DNA of 64,000 bases from Nisaea sp039990255. GTDB lineage: Bacteria > Pseudomonadota > Alphaproteobacteria > Thalassobaculales > Thalassobaculaceae. The position numbers and the translations under genes are program-made. The notes beneath the pieces were generated by a model, which worked only from the letters and a program-made list of their open reading frames with translations, was not told the DNA's origin and ran no database searches. Position 1 is the stretch's first letter; each line of letters starts with the position of its first letter. The stretch covers positions 1-64,000 of the forward strand of contig NZ_JBDXGG010000016.1 of NCBI RefSeq assembly GCF_039990255.1, in the 5' to 3' direction. Below are positions 1 through 8,719 of the stretch, piece by piece.

Positions 1-575
1 AACCATTCCAGAGACTTCGGCCCCCGCCGCCGCGCCCCACTCAGTGGTCCGCTCCGCAACGGGAGGCGCCTTATACGACCCACCCCAACAAACCGTCAAA
101 CACTTATTTGCAAAAAAATGACGATCATAAAAAAATAATCCAAAAACTCCCGCATTTCCGCCATTCCCCCTGTCCAGATTATCTGAGAGAGCGTTCAAGC
201 TCGTCTTAACAGCCCGAATGGCAACCGATTAGAACAGCGACTCCCAAAAGTGCTCCCTGGCGGTAGACCATCCTGACTCCGGAGTCAGCCTTCCGGGTGC
301 CCGGTTGGATGGACCACAAGCTCCTTGGGGACACTTAAAGAGAACCCAACATGGAAGAGCACTATATAGGGGACGCAAAACACGTGATGACGCCCCCCAG
401 TTATACCGGCGAGCCCCCTGCAGCCTATCCGGGATTTCCCAGAGCCATGCTCACGGTTTAATTTTCCGCTTTAAGTTTGCGCATCAGGACACTGATTCAA
501 TTGTGGTTAGCCTTGACTTCGCGAACTATGCGCAACAGAATCACGCGAAACATCGTATATTTCGGGATCGCATAC
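1..575. other. Intergenic region upstream of the M23 peptidase gene
   Basis: No convincing coding frame is seen here. A stretch near 105-150 is AT-rich and could hold promoters for the rightward peptidase gene or for a leftward gene beyond the window. A perfect 16-bp palindrome lies at 273-288. The open frame that begins at 305 overlaps the peptidase gene out of frame and has basic, low-complexity composition, so I treat it as non-coding. Confidence 0.5.
273..288. promoter_or_regulatory. Perfect 16-bp palindrome upstream of the M23 peptidase
   Basis: The sequence CTGACTCCGGAGTCAG is a perfect palindrome, about 300 bases before the peptidase start. It has no T-run after it, so it is more likely a protein-binding site than a terminator. 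The binding protein is unknown. Confidence 0.35.
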
Positions 576-1892
576 ATGACACAGCGGGTTCGCACTCGTT
601 CTGCCTTAGCTGCCGGCGTACTTGGCTCCCTACTCCTGGCAGGCATCGGCGGCTTCGCCATGTTTGGGACTGTCGGTGCGCCCGACACCGATCCGACAAC
701 GGCCGAGGCATCAAGCGCGAACAGTTTCGCCATTGCCTCACCCGAAGGCAGCACGCCAACGCTCGAGACCCGCGCGGTCAAAGTTGAGCGAGGCGACACA
801 CTGATGAAGCTGCTGACTAAAAACCAAGTCGACAAGCGCGAAGCGCATGCCGCCATTGAGGCTCTTAGCGAGGTTTACGACCCGCGCCGGATGCAGATCG
901 GCCAATTGTTTGAGCTGTCTCTTGAAGATCCGGCGGACACGAAAACGTCCCCCAGTCTGGTCTCACTCTCTTTCAAGGCCGATCCGGTCCGCACCATTCA
1001 GGTGCGCTATACAGATGACGGCGCCTATACGGCCGACGTCAAGGAAAAGGCCCTGCAGCGCGGCGATGCGTTCGGCGCAGGTACAATCCGCTCCAGTCTT
1101 TATGTCGCTGCAGTCGATGCCGGTATTCCTGTCGCAGTGCTGCATGACATGATCCGAATTTTTAGCTTCGATGTCGATTTCCAGCGTGACATCCAGAAGG
1201 GCGACCGGTTTGAAGTCCTCTACGACGAGCAACGTACTGGTGACGGCACGCTTGTCAGGACCGGCGACATCACTTACGCGGCGATGACCCTCTCCGGAAA
1301 AGCACTCGCCTATTTCCGCTACACACCCAAAAACGGCGTGACAGATTACTTCGACCGCAAAGGCCAGTCCGTGCGCAAGACGCTGATGCGCACACCAGTG
1401 AACGGCGCCCGGCTGTCATCCGGCTTCGGCAAGCGCAAGCATCCGATCCTCGGCTACACCAAGATGCATCGCGGCACCGATTTCGCGGCACCGACGGGAA
1501 CCCCCATCATGGCAGCCGGCGACGGCGTCATTGATTACATCGGCCGCAATGGCAGTTACGGTAAATACATCCGCATTCGCCACAACAGCACCTACAAGAC
1601 GGCCTATGCCCACATGTCCGGCTACAAGCGCGGATTGACGAAGGGCTCCCGGGTGAAGCAGGGCCAGACCATCGGCTATATCGGTTCGACCGGACGCTCC
1701 ACTGGCCCACACCTTCACTACGAAGTGCTGGAGAATGGCCGCCAGCGGAACCCGATGAGCGTGAAACTCCCGGCGGGCGAAAAGCTCAAAGGTAATGAGT
1801 TGAAGCGTTTCGCCGCCTTACTGCCGGCGCTGGAGCAACGCATTGCCGTTTCCCGGGACGACAACACCCTGGTTGCAGCACAAAGCGATTGA
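576..1892 (+). CDS. M23 family metallopeptidase (LysM/OapA-like plus peptidase M23)
   Basis: Predicted envelope peptidoglycan endopeptidase of the lysostaphin-type M23 family. The frame can begin at 477, but I place the start at the ATG at 576, just before a basic stretch and one hydrophobic segment (LAAGVLGSLLLAGIGGFAMF), a signal anchor. A LysM/OapA-like part follows (VERGDTLMKLL, then residues about 75-115). The C-terminal peptidase domain has the zinc motifs H-x3-D (HRGTDFAAPTGTP) and HLHYE, so it looks catalytically intact, unlike EnvC/NlpD activators. It converges with the membrane-protein gene ending at 1941. Related proteins (MepM/ShyA type) cut cross-links during wall growth; that role here is inferred. 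Confidence 0.88.
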   Translation: MTQRVRTRSALAAGVLGSLLLAGIGGFAMFGTVGAPDTDPTTAEASSANSFAIASPEGSTPTLETRAVKVERGDTLMKLLTKNQVDKREAHAAIEALSEVYDPRRMQIGQLFELSLEDPADTKTSPSLVSLSFKADPVRTIQVRYTDDGAYTADVKEKALQRGDAFGAGTIRSSLYVAAVDAGIPVAVLHDMIRIFSFDVDFQRDIQKGDRFEVLYDEQRTGDGTLVRTGDITYAAMTLSGKALAYFRYTPKNGVTDYFDRKGQSVRKTLMRTPVNGARLSSGFGKRKHPILGYTKMHRGTDFAAPTGTPIMAAGDGVIDYIGRNGSYGKYIRIRHNSTYKTAYAHMSGYKRGLTKGSRVKQGQTIGYIGSTGRSTGPHLHYEVLENGRQRNPMSVKLPAGEKLKGNELKRFAALLPALEQRIAVSRDDNTLVAAQSD

Positions 1893-1940
1893 TCGCCGCC
1901 GCATCTTAGAACAAACCCCATACGGAATCAGGCATCCCCG

Positions 1941-3143
1941 CTATTCGGCGGGAATGCCGAAGACGGCCACACCGGCGCAGAGCAGGGTGAGAAGTATCCG
2001 TCCTGCAATAGCAGAACGATCTCCGCCAGCTTTCGCCGTGACAATGGCCGCAATCGCGCATTGCAGCATGTAATAAACGGCGAATGCCCGGCTCGCGAGA
2101 GCGATCACTTCGTAGATATCGGTCTCCCACAGCACCAGCGCTGAGACGAAAACCAGCACCGGGTAGACCTGATGCCCGGTCAGCCGCCGGGTGGCGCCAT
2201 GCGCGAGCCCCGCGCCTCCGATGGCATCGGCGACAGCTGCACTGAATTGACTGGCAACGGCGCCGAGCGTCAGCGCCAGCGGCAACAGCGGAGAGACCAG
2301 CAAAGCCGCATCCATCACCGCCGTCTCGCCCCTCCCTTCCATCGCCGCACTTATCAAAGGCGACAGCAGCGCGAAGAAAGCGACATAGATCCCGGTCGCG
2401 GCAAACTGAGCGTAGCGCATGGTCCGGACACGCATTTCACGGCCGAATTCCTCGCCCAGGAAGCGTGAGGTTTCGAAGCCCTGCACCATGATCAGCATAC
2501 CGAGCAATACCGGCACACTACCCCAGTCCCCGCGCGGCTCCGGCGGCATGACTGACGCTCCCTCCCAGAGAAGCCCGCAGCCATAGGCGGCAAGCGCGGC
2601 CAGGAAACCGCCGATGACCGCTAGTTTCAGGGCGACCACACCGGATTCAATCTGAATCACTTTCCTGATGCCACCGGACCAACCGAGCCAGCCAATCAGG
2701 CCCAGCAATGCTGTCGCGATTAATTTCGCCATTACCGGGTCGGCGGCGCCGGTCGCCTCTTTCACGACAAAAGCGCCGAGGAGCGCTAGGTAGTAGGCAA
2801 CCGAGATCACATAGGCGAAAAACAGGGTGAAAGCGCTCAGCCGTTCCAGCACCGCAACATTGCGGGGCGGCAATGCCTGCTCCAGCAGCGGCTCGACATG
2901 CAAGATATTGTAGCGGACAGCGCCGCCGATGGCCCAAGCGAAGGCGCAGAGACCGGCAATGCCCAGGATCGCAAAGCCGCCAAGCTCCCGCCCCAGCAGA
3001 GGCGCCGATACAAGAAAGCCGCTTCCGATGATTGATGCCAAAGGCGCCACCATCGCCCGCCAGACCTCTGACCGGCCGATCCGGGTGAACAGGATGGCCG
3101 TGAAGACGGCCAGGGCGGAAATCGAGAAGAAGGCTTCGATCAT
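1941..3143 (-). CDS. Polytopic membrane protein, APC-transporter-like
   Basis: About 400 residues with roughly eleven hydrophobic segments and few charged stretches. It starts from ATG at 3143 (MIEAFFSISALAVF), which puts a membrane helix at the N-terminus; an upstream in-frame extension to 3221 adds a cytoplasmic-looking leader I do not believe. The opening pattern (GSGFLVSAPLLGRELGG) resembles the first helices of amino acid/polyamine permeases, but I cannot name a family or substrate. It is divergent from the one-carbon operon at 3438, so the two may share the 294-base intergenic region. Confidence 0.6.
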   Translation of the reverse strand: MIEAFFSISALAVFTAILFTRIGRSEVWRAMVAPLASIIGSGFLVSAPLLGRELGGFAILGIAGLCAFAWAIGGAVRYNILHVEPLLEQALPPRNVAVLERLSAFTLFFAYVISVAYYLALLGAFVVKEATGAADPVMAKLIATALLGLIGWLGWSGGIRKVIQIESGVVALKLAVIGGFLAALAAYGCGLLWEGASVMPPEPRGDWGSVPVLLGMLIMVQGFETSRFLGEEFGREMRVRTMRYAQFAATGIYVAFFALLSPLISAAMEGRGETAVMDAALLVSPLLPLALTLGAVASQFSAAVADAIGGAGLAHGATRRLTGHQVYPVLVFVSALVLWETDIYEVIALASRAFAVYYMLQCAIAAIVTAKAGGDRSAIAGRILLTLLCAGVAVFGIPAE

Positions 3144-3437
3144 GACTGGTAAAGCACCGGGCAGCTGAACAGGACTGCGTAGATAATATCTGTAGGTATA
3201 AGCGCATGTTTCGTGGAGCACAAAAGTCTCGCCCGCGTGCCCCCGGTCGGGGCGTCAGGGCGGCACCCGCGGCGTGCCCGTTTACGGATATACCTCCCTG
3301 CCTCAAATGAGAGCAATTTGCGGTGCGTGTCGCAATTGGGAGAAGTTGTGACGCGGGACAGCCATTGAATTCACACATCTGCCCTTAAATCCCAAGAACA
3401 GCGCGATCAGGCGCCAAAGATATCTGAGGAGACGGCG

Positions 3438-4361
3438 ATGACCGCGAGCATGACGGATATCCAGACTCTGGTGCGGGGCTTCTCGGTTGAGACCACGCCC
3501 GGTTCCGCCACCAAGGTGGACGATTTCGGCGCATTGTTGCCGGCCGGAACCACAGTCAATGTGACCCAGCTCCCAGGCTCCTCCATTTCGGACACGGTAG
3601 CGGTTTGCCGTAGGCTTCGAGCCGAGGGTATGGAACCCGTTCCACATATCGCAGCGCGCAACATTCAGAGCGAAGCTGAGCTTGCGGCTTACCTCGAAGG
3701 CCTGACCGACGAGGCCGGCGTGACCGACGTCCTCGTCATCGGTGGCGGAGTCAGCACCCCGGCCGGCCCCTATGCCGAGACGATGGACGTTCTGCGGAGC
3801 GGCCGTCTGGAAGCGACAGGCATCCGCAAGGTCGGCGTTGCCGGCCATCCCGAAGGCTCCCCCGACATTTCCGACGACGGTCTCGCCACCGCCCTCACCG
3901 CCAAAAACGACTGGGCTACGAAGACCGGGATCGACACATATATCGAGACCCAGTTCTGCTTTGATGCGGGCGCGATCCTGAAATGGGAAAAAAGCATCCG
4001 CGATGCAGGCAATGCGCTGCCGATCCATATTGGTGTGCCTGGCCTCGCCAGCCTGAAGACCCTGCTGAAATTCGCCCAGGTCTCCGGTATCGGCCCGTCC
4101 ATGCGGGTGCTGACACGGCAGACACGGAATATTGCCCGCCTGCTCACCGTGCAGGCTCCGGACAAGCTGTTGGTCGGCCTCGCGGACGGCATCCAGGCCG
4201 ATCCGGACTGCCTGATCCGGCATCTGCATTTCTATCCGTTCGGCGGCCTCGCCAAGACCGTTTCCTGGGTCGATCAGGTCGCGGCAGGCGATTTCAGCCT
4301 CAACAACAAGGGGGGCTTCGAAACGGCCCCTTTGGCCGGAAAGACGGCCGCGGCTTCCTGA
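3438..4361 (+). CDS. Methylenetetrahydrofolate reductase-like protein
   Basis: A 307-residue protein with the TIM-barrel pattern of the MetF family: an early folate-site region (GFSVETTPGS), the central VLVIGGGVS strand, GVAGHPEGSPDI, and a late ETQFCFDA stretch. FAD-dependent MetF interconverts methylene- and methyl-THF. The residues diverge from typical biosynthetic MetF, and the gene leads an operon with a methyl-THF:corrinoid methyltransferase and a corrinoid activator. I therefore infer that it works in the oxidative direction, moving methyl groups from corrinoid to methylene-THF. A good ribosome site (TGAGGAGA) precedes the ATG. I saw no clear riboswitch in the 294 bases upstream. Confidence 0.85.
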   Translation: MTASMTDIQTLVRGFSVETTPGSATKVDDFGALLPAGTTVNVTQLPGSSISDTVAVCRRLRAEGMEPVPHIAARNIQSEAELAAYLEGLTDEAGVTDVLVIGGGVSTPAGPYAETMDVLRSGRLEATGIRKVGVAGHPEGSPDISDDGLATALTAKNDWATKTGIDTYIETQFCFDAGAILKWEKSIRDAGNALPIHIGVPGLASLKTLLKFAQVSGIGPSMRVLTRQTRNIARLLTVQAPDKLLVGLADGIQADPDCLIRHLHFYPFGGLAKTVSWVDQVAAGDFSLNNKGGFETAPLAGKTAAAS

Positions 4362-4398
4362 CCCGTCTCGTCAGCCGCATCAAGGGAGAAAAACCGGA

Positions 4399-5304
4399 AT
4401 GACCGATACCGTCATCAGCTCGGCAACCAAGGAAATCGTGATCGGTTTCGAGCGTCCGTTCTGCGTCATCGGCGAGCGCATCAACCCGACAGGCCGCAAA
4501 CTGCTGGCGGCGGAAATGGCGGCTGGCGACTATAGCCGGGTCCGCGCGGATGCTCTCGCCCAAGTCGAGGCCGGTGCGAACATGTTGGACGTCAATGCGG
4601 GCATCCCGATGGCGGACGAGCCCGCGATCCTCGCCGAGTCCATCAAGCTGGTTCAGTCCCTCACCGACACGCCGCTTTCCATCGACAGCTCCATCGTCGA
4701 TGCTCTCGAAGCCGGTCTGGCCGTCTATCAGGGCAAGGCGCTGGTGAACTCGGTCACCGGCGAGGAAGAGCGGCTTGAGGCCGTTCTTCCGCTGGTAAAG
4801 AAATACGGCGCCGCCGTGGTTGCTATCTCAAATGACGAGACCGGCATCTCCGAAGACCCGAATGTACGCTACGAGGTGGCAAAGAAGATCGTCGAGCATG
4901 CCGCTGATCACGGCATCCCGCGCGAGGATATCGTCGTCGATCCGCTGATCATGCCGGTCGGCGCGATCAATCTCGCGGGCCGCTCCGCCTTTGACCTGAT
5001 CGGCCGGCTCCGGAACGAGCTGAAGGTGAATACCACCTGCGGCGCTTCCAACATCTCCTTCGGGCTTCCGAACCGGCACGCCATGAACGCCGCTTTCCTC
5101 TCAATGGCGATTCATGCAGGCATGACATCGGCCATCATGAACCCTCTGCATGCGGAGGAAATGGGCGCGGTGCTGGGCGCCGACGTGATGATGGGGCATG
5201 ACCCGGAATGCCGTCGCTGGATCAAGCGCTTCCGCGAACAACCGGCGGAAGGCGAAGCGGTCGGCGCGCGCGGCGGCCGTGAGCGGCGGCGGCGCAGGGC
5301 TTAG
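4399..5304 (+). CDS. Methyltetrahydrofolate:corrinoid methyltransferase (pterin-binding domain)
   Basis: A 301-residue protein with the pterin-binding TIM barrel shared by dihydropteroate synthase, MetH and AcsE/MtgA. Visible signatures are ERINPTGRK near the start, then GANMLDVNAGIP, and a late FGLPNR segment. It is expected to move a methyl group between a corrinoid protein and THF. The gene follows the MetF-like gene by 37 bases and precedes the activator gene by 32 bases, so the three form one operon. The last ~15 residues are an arginine- and glycine-rich tail outside the usual fold; the next protein has a similar tail. MtgA (glycine betaine pathway) is the closest characterised role, by inference. 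Confidence 0.88.
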   Translation: MTDTVISSATKEIVIGFERPFCVIGERINPTGRKLLAAEMAAGDYSRVRADALAQVEAGANMLDVNAGIPMADEPAILAESIKLVQSLTDTPLSIDSSIVDALEAGLAVYQGKALVNSVTGEEERLEAVLPLVKKYGAAVVAISNDETGISEDPNVRYEVAKKIVEHAADHGIPREDIVVDPLIMPVGAINLAGRSAFDLIGRLRNELKVNTTCGASNISFGLPNRHAMNAAFLSMAIHAGMTSAIMNPLHAEEMGAVLGADVMMGHDPECRRWIKRFREQPAEGEAVGARGGRERRRRRA

Positions 5305-5336
5305 GGCTTAGGGCGGAGGCGGAATAGACATTTGGC

Positions 5337-7397
5337 ATGAACGCAGCATCGGCGACCCAGATCGAAACTGACAGCACCCCGGAGGCTCCCGCCGAGGACG
5401 TCTATGTCGTCTTCACGCCCTCGGGACGGCGCGGTTTCGTGCCGCCCGAAACCACCGTGCTCGACGCCGCCCGCTCTCTCGGCGTCGATCTCGACTCCGT
5501 CTGCGGTGGCCGGTCCATGTGCGGGCGCTGCCAGATCCAGTTGTCGGAAGGCGAGTTCGCCAAATTCCAAATCACCTCGCGCGCCAGCAGCATCAGCGAG
5601 ACAACCAAGTCCGAGCAGCGCTATGCCGAGAAACGCGGCCTGAAACCGGGCCGCCGTCTTGGCTGCAACGCCAAGGTTCTGGCCAATTGCGTGATCGACA
5701 TTCCGCCGGAAAGCCAGGTCCACCGGCAGGTCGTGCGCAAGCGGGCCGAGGTCCGGGATATCGAGATCCGGCCGGTCACCCACCTGCATTATGTCGATGT
5801 CCGCGAGCCGGACTTGCATGACCAGTCGAGTGACTTCCGCCGCCTGTGCGAGAGCCTGCGCGAGCAATGGCCGAACTGGGGCATCGCCGACGATGTGAGC
5901 TGCGATTACGCGGTCATGACCAGCCTGCAGAAAGCCCTGCGCGACGGCGCATGGAAAGTCACGGTCGCGCTCCGGGGCAATGACCGGGTGGTCGGCGTCT
6001 GGCCGGGCTTCCGGGAGAAGATCTACGGCCTTGCCGTCGATATCGGCTCCACCACCATGTCCGGCCATCTCTGCGATCTGGCGACCGGCAAGGTGCTCTC
6101 CTCGGCCGGAACCATGAACCCGCAGATCCGTTTCGGCGAAGATCTGATGAGCCGGGTTTCCTATGTCATGATGAACCCCGGCGGCGACGAGGAAATGACC
6201 CGCGTCGTGCGCGAAGCTGTGAATTACCTCGCCACTCAGACGGCGGCCGAGATCGGCGCCGGATCGGACGAGATCGTCGATCTGGTCTTTGTCGGCAACC
6301 CGGTGATGCATCACCTGATGCTCGGCATCGATCCGACGGAGCTGGGCGGCGCGCCCTTCGCGCTCACCGTCGATACCGCCGTCGAGCTGACCGCCGCCGA
6401 GATGGATCTTTATCTGCATCCGGGCGCCCGGGTCTATGCCCTGCCCTGCATCGCGGGCCATGTCGGCGCGGATACAGCCGCCGTGGTGCTGTCCGAAACG
6501 CCCTACAAGCGGGACGAGATCACCCTGATCGTCGATGTGGGCACCAATGCGGAGATCGTGCTCGGCAACCGGGACCGGCTGCTTGCCTGTTCCAGCCCGA
6601 CCGGCCCGGCCTTCGAGGGCGCCCAGATCTCCAGCGGCCAGCGCGCCGCGCCCGGCGCCATCGAGCGCGTGCGGATCGATCCAGAGACGCTGGAGCCGCG
6701 CTTCCAGATCATCGGCACCGACCGCTGGTCGGACGAGGACGGTTTCCAGGAAACGGTCGAGGAACTCGGCATCAGTGGCATCTGCGGCTCCGGCATCATC
6801 GAGGCCATTGGCGAGATGTTCCTGGCCGGCATGATCACCACCGACGGCATGATTGATGGCGCGCTGGCGGAAAAGTCCGACCGCGTCTTCCCGGACGGCC
6901 GCACCTTCTCCTACCGGATCAGCGACACCGTCTCGGTGACGCAGGGCGACGTCCGCGCCATCCAGCTCGCCAAGGCCGCGCTCTATGCCGGATCGCGCCT
7001 GCTGATGGACCGGCTCGGCGTGGAGTCTGTCGACCGTGTGGTGCTGGCCGGCGCCTTCGGCAGCCATATCGACCCGAAATACGCCATGGTCCTCGGCATG
7101 ATCCCGGACTGCGAGCTGGAACACGTCGTCTCCGTCGGCAACGCGGCGGGTACAGGCGCCCGCATCGCCCTGCTGAACGGTCAGGCCCGCAAGGAAATCG
7201 AGTGGGTGGTGCGCACCATCGAAAAGGTGGAAACCGCCGTCGAGCCGCGCTTCCAGGAACATTTCGTCGGCGCCATGGCCCTGCCGCACAAGACGGACCC
7301 GTACCCGAAACTGTCAGCGGCGGTGAAGATGCCGGTACCGAGAGTGGCGGTGAAGTCGGGCGAAGATGGCGGACGGCGGAGACGGCGGCGGGGGTAG
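5337..7397 (+). CDS. RACo/RamA-type corrinoid activation protein (2Fe-2S ferredoxin plus ASKHA ATPase)
   Basis: A 686-residue activator. The N-terminal plant-type ferredoxin domain has C56, C62, C65 and C110 as cluster ligands. A linker domain follows, and from about residue 225 an ASKHA-type ATPase domain (DUF4445) begins with a phosphate-binding loop (AVDIGSTTMSGHL), continues with VGNPVMHHL and DVGTNAEI, and ends with VLAGAFGSHIDPK. Such proteins use ATP to drive one-electron reduction of inactive Co(II) corrinoid back to Co(I). The C-terminus ends in a run of arginines. A 662-codon open frame lies on the opposite strand, but its composition is that of a GC-rich shadow. Confidence 0.9.
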   Translation: MNAASATQIETDSTPEAPAEDVYVVFTPSGRRGFVPPETTVLDAARSLGVDLDSVCGGRSMCGRCQIQLSEGEFAKFQITSRASSISETTKSEQRYAEKRGLKPGRRLGCNAKVLANCVIDIPPESQVHRQVVRKRAEVRDIEIRPVTHLHYVDVREPDLHDQSSDFRRLCESLREQWPNWGIADDVSCDYAVMTSLQKALRDGAWKVTVALRGNDRVVGVWPGFREKIYGLAVDIGSTTMSGHLCDLATGKVLSSAGTMNPQIRFGEDLMSRVSYVMMNPGGDEEMTRVVREAVNYLATQTAAEIGAGSDEIVDLVFVGNPVMHHLMLGIDPTELGGAPFALTVDTAVELTAAEMDLYLHPGARVYALPCIAGHVGADTAAVVLSETPYKRDEITLIVDVGTNAEIVLGNRDRLLACSSPTGPAFEGAQISSGQRAAPGAIERVRIDPETLEPRFQIIGTDRWSDEDGFQETVEELGISGICGSGIIEAIGEMFLAGMITTDGMIDGALAEKSDRVFPDGRTFSYRISDTVSVTQGDVRAIQLAKAALYAGSRLLMDRLGVESVDRVVLAGAFGSHIDPKYAMVLGMIPDCELEHVVSVGNAAGTGARIALLNGQARKEIEWVVRTIEKVETAVEPRFQEHFVGAMALPHKTDPYPKLSAAVKMPVPRVAVKSGEDGGRRRRRRG

Positions 7398-7425
7398 GTT
7401 TGCGTCCGGACGAAATACCACACGG

Positions 7426-7510
7426 CCGTCATCCCGGCCGGAGAGCCGGGGGCCAGCTTTTCATGGGGTAAGGGCGGCGGAGATATGGATCCCGGATCAG
7501 GTCCGGGATG
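7426..7510 (+). repeat. Dispersed ~85-bp repeat, copy 1
   Basis: This intergenic element matches the one at 9761-9847 along its length and in the same orientation: both open with CCGTCATCCC, share GCTTTTCA about 30 bases in and ATATGGA/CATATGGA near base 58, and end in a GTCCGG motif. Its right end holds an inverted repeat, ATCCCGGA-TCAGG-TCCGGGAT (7489-7509). Short palindromic intergenic elements of this look are common in alphaproteobacteria. It sits just outside the AT-rich island. Confidence 0.7.
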
Positions 7511-7554
7511 AGGGATCTCTACCAATGAACTAAGCAACGTGTCCCCTTAATCCT

Positions 7555-7567
7555 CCGCTAACTCCTC
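7555..7567 (+). repeat. 13-bp direct repeat, left flank of AT-rich island
   Basis: CCGCTAACTCCTC occurs here and again at 9687-9699, in the same orientation. The two copies bracket the DUF4238 and membrane-protein genes. It could be a target-site duplication, a recombination scar or an attachment-type repeat; no integrase or transposase is seen between the copies. Confidence 0.6.
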
Positions 7568-7589
7568 CCTGAACTTGGTTCGTATCCCC

Positions 7590-8474
7590 TTAATAGCCAC
7601 AGAGTCCGCCAGCATCCGCCAACATTTCGGCGGATACCTCATCTGGATGCCGCGACGAGAACATGTAGTCTATGGCATTGCGCCAAACCAGATAGTTGGC
7701 CGATGCCGGATTGTCGTTCGAGAGTGCGTAGTAAGCACCGTCCGGCTCATTGTGCCGGTTATCCAAATAGAGCAACCGAGTGGGGCTCAGAGGAAAAATA
7801 ATTTTCGTTTCGGGGTCTCTGATCCCCCGAAACTCCAGAGATGGATGCACAATCGTTACAGGGTGATCAGACGTTATGAATGCAGGTTTTTTGGCGACTA
7901 CTATTGCCATTCGCATGTCGAGCAACACCGGTCCGATCCCTCCGGCGATCGCTACATTGTCGTTCCAAGCAGCCTTTAAGTCTTCTTCGCTAGCCTCACG
8001 GTAGGATCGCCAGCTAGCCTGATCGACTTTTCGCGTGACGTTGCCTATAGCGACGTGGCTAGGAAGGCTGTCGAATTGCGATATTTGCTCAACAAACTGT
8101 GCGTGCATCGACTTCCAAGTCTTGAACTGGGTCGGATTGCGCTCAAAGGTCGTAGCAACAATCAGAGCCAGTAATTTTCTAACGGGCTCCCAAGTCAGAT
8201 CGACTTCGCCGGTAGATATTGCCTTCCATACCGGGTCACCGAAAAATCGCTCAAGTTCGCTGAGTTTACGTTCCAGTTTGTCATCGCGCTGCCCGTTAGC
8301 ACGAAGCGGCGCATATAGGTGAAACTTCACGGCTACCTTGTCGATGCGCCTTAATTCAGGATCACCGACATTCTTGCTGAACCGCCAGACCTTTCTCTTG
8401 CCTTCATCCGCTGCAAAATGACGCAAATAGGCTTGAGACACCCAATGGCAGCGCTTTGTAGTCGTCTTCACCAT
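7590..8474 (-). CDS. DUF4238 domain-containing protein
   Basis: A 294-residue soluble protein. The N-terminus (CHWVSQAYLRHFA) and the later segment AFITSDHPVTIVHP match the conserved ends of the DUF4238 family, which has no established biochemical role and is scattered among genomes, often in variable regions. No signal peptide or membrane segment is seen. The start ATG at 8474 gives MVKTTTKRCHW. It is divergent from the AT-rich membrane-protein gene, with a ~245-base gap. Less GC-rich than the housekeeping genes. Function unknown. Confidence 0.82.
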   Translation of the reverse strand: MVKTTTKRCHWVSQAYLRHFAADEGKRKVWRFSKNVGDPELRRIDKVAVKFHLYAPLRANGQRDDKLERKLSELERFFGDPVWKAISTGEVDLTWEPVRKLLALIVATTFERNPTQFKTWKSMHAQFVEQISQFDSLPSHVAIGNVTRKVDQASWRSYREASEEDLKAAWNDNVAIAGGIGPVLLDMRMAIVVAKKPAFITSDHPVTIVHPSLEFRGIRDPETKIIFPLSPTRLLYLDNRHNEPDGAYYALSNDNPASANYLVWRNAIDYMFSSRHPDEVSAEMLADAGGLCGY

Positions 8475-8719
8475 TAGCCGACCACTCAGAAACCCGTTGC
8501 AACTAGGCGGTGCTGCTCTAGAGCAGAATAATTGTCTGCAAAAGCCTTCCTAGTCATTAGAGCATTGCCGAATTTTTCGCACGACCAGTGACGCTCCCTT
8601 CGCGATAGGCGACGGTGTTTTCGTCGCAGGGCAGAGTTTCGATTTTTTCGCAAAAGTTGTAAACATCCCTCCAGCACAATATCGTTTGGCAATCTGCCTC
8701 ATCTAATTGGTGAAATTTT

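Noticed and set aside
3144..3437. Possible cobalamin or THF riboswitch ahead of the one-carbon operon
   Set aside because: GC-rich hairpins exist, but I find no B12 box or other consensus, so the call would be a guess.
5301..7289. 662-codon open frame antisense to the RACo gene
   Set aside because: The plus-strand frame has complete ferredoxin and ASKHA motifs. The antisense frame is a by-product of GC-rich third positions and shows no family pattern.
8486..8692. Small minus-strand frame between the DUF4238 gene and the membrane-protein gene
   Set aside because: TTG start, no ribosome site, arginine-rich, no family; more likely a promoter region.
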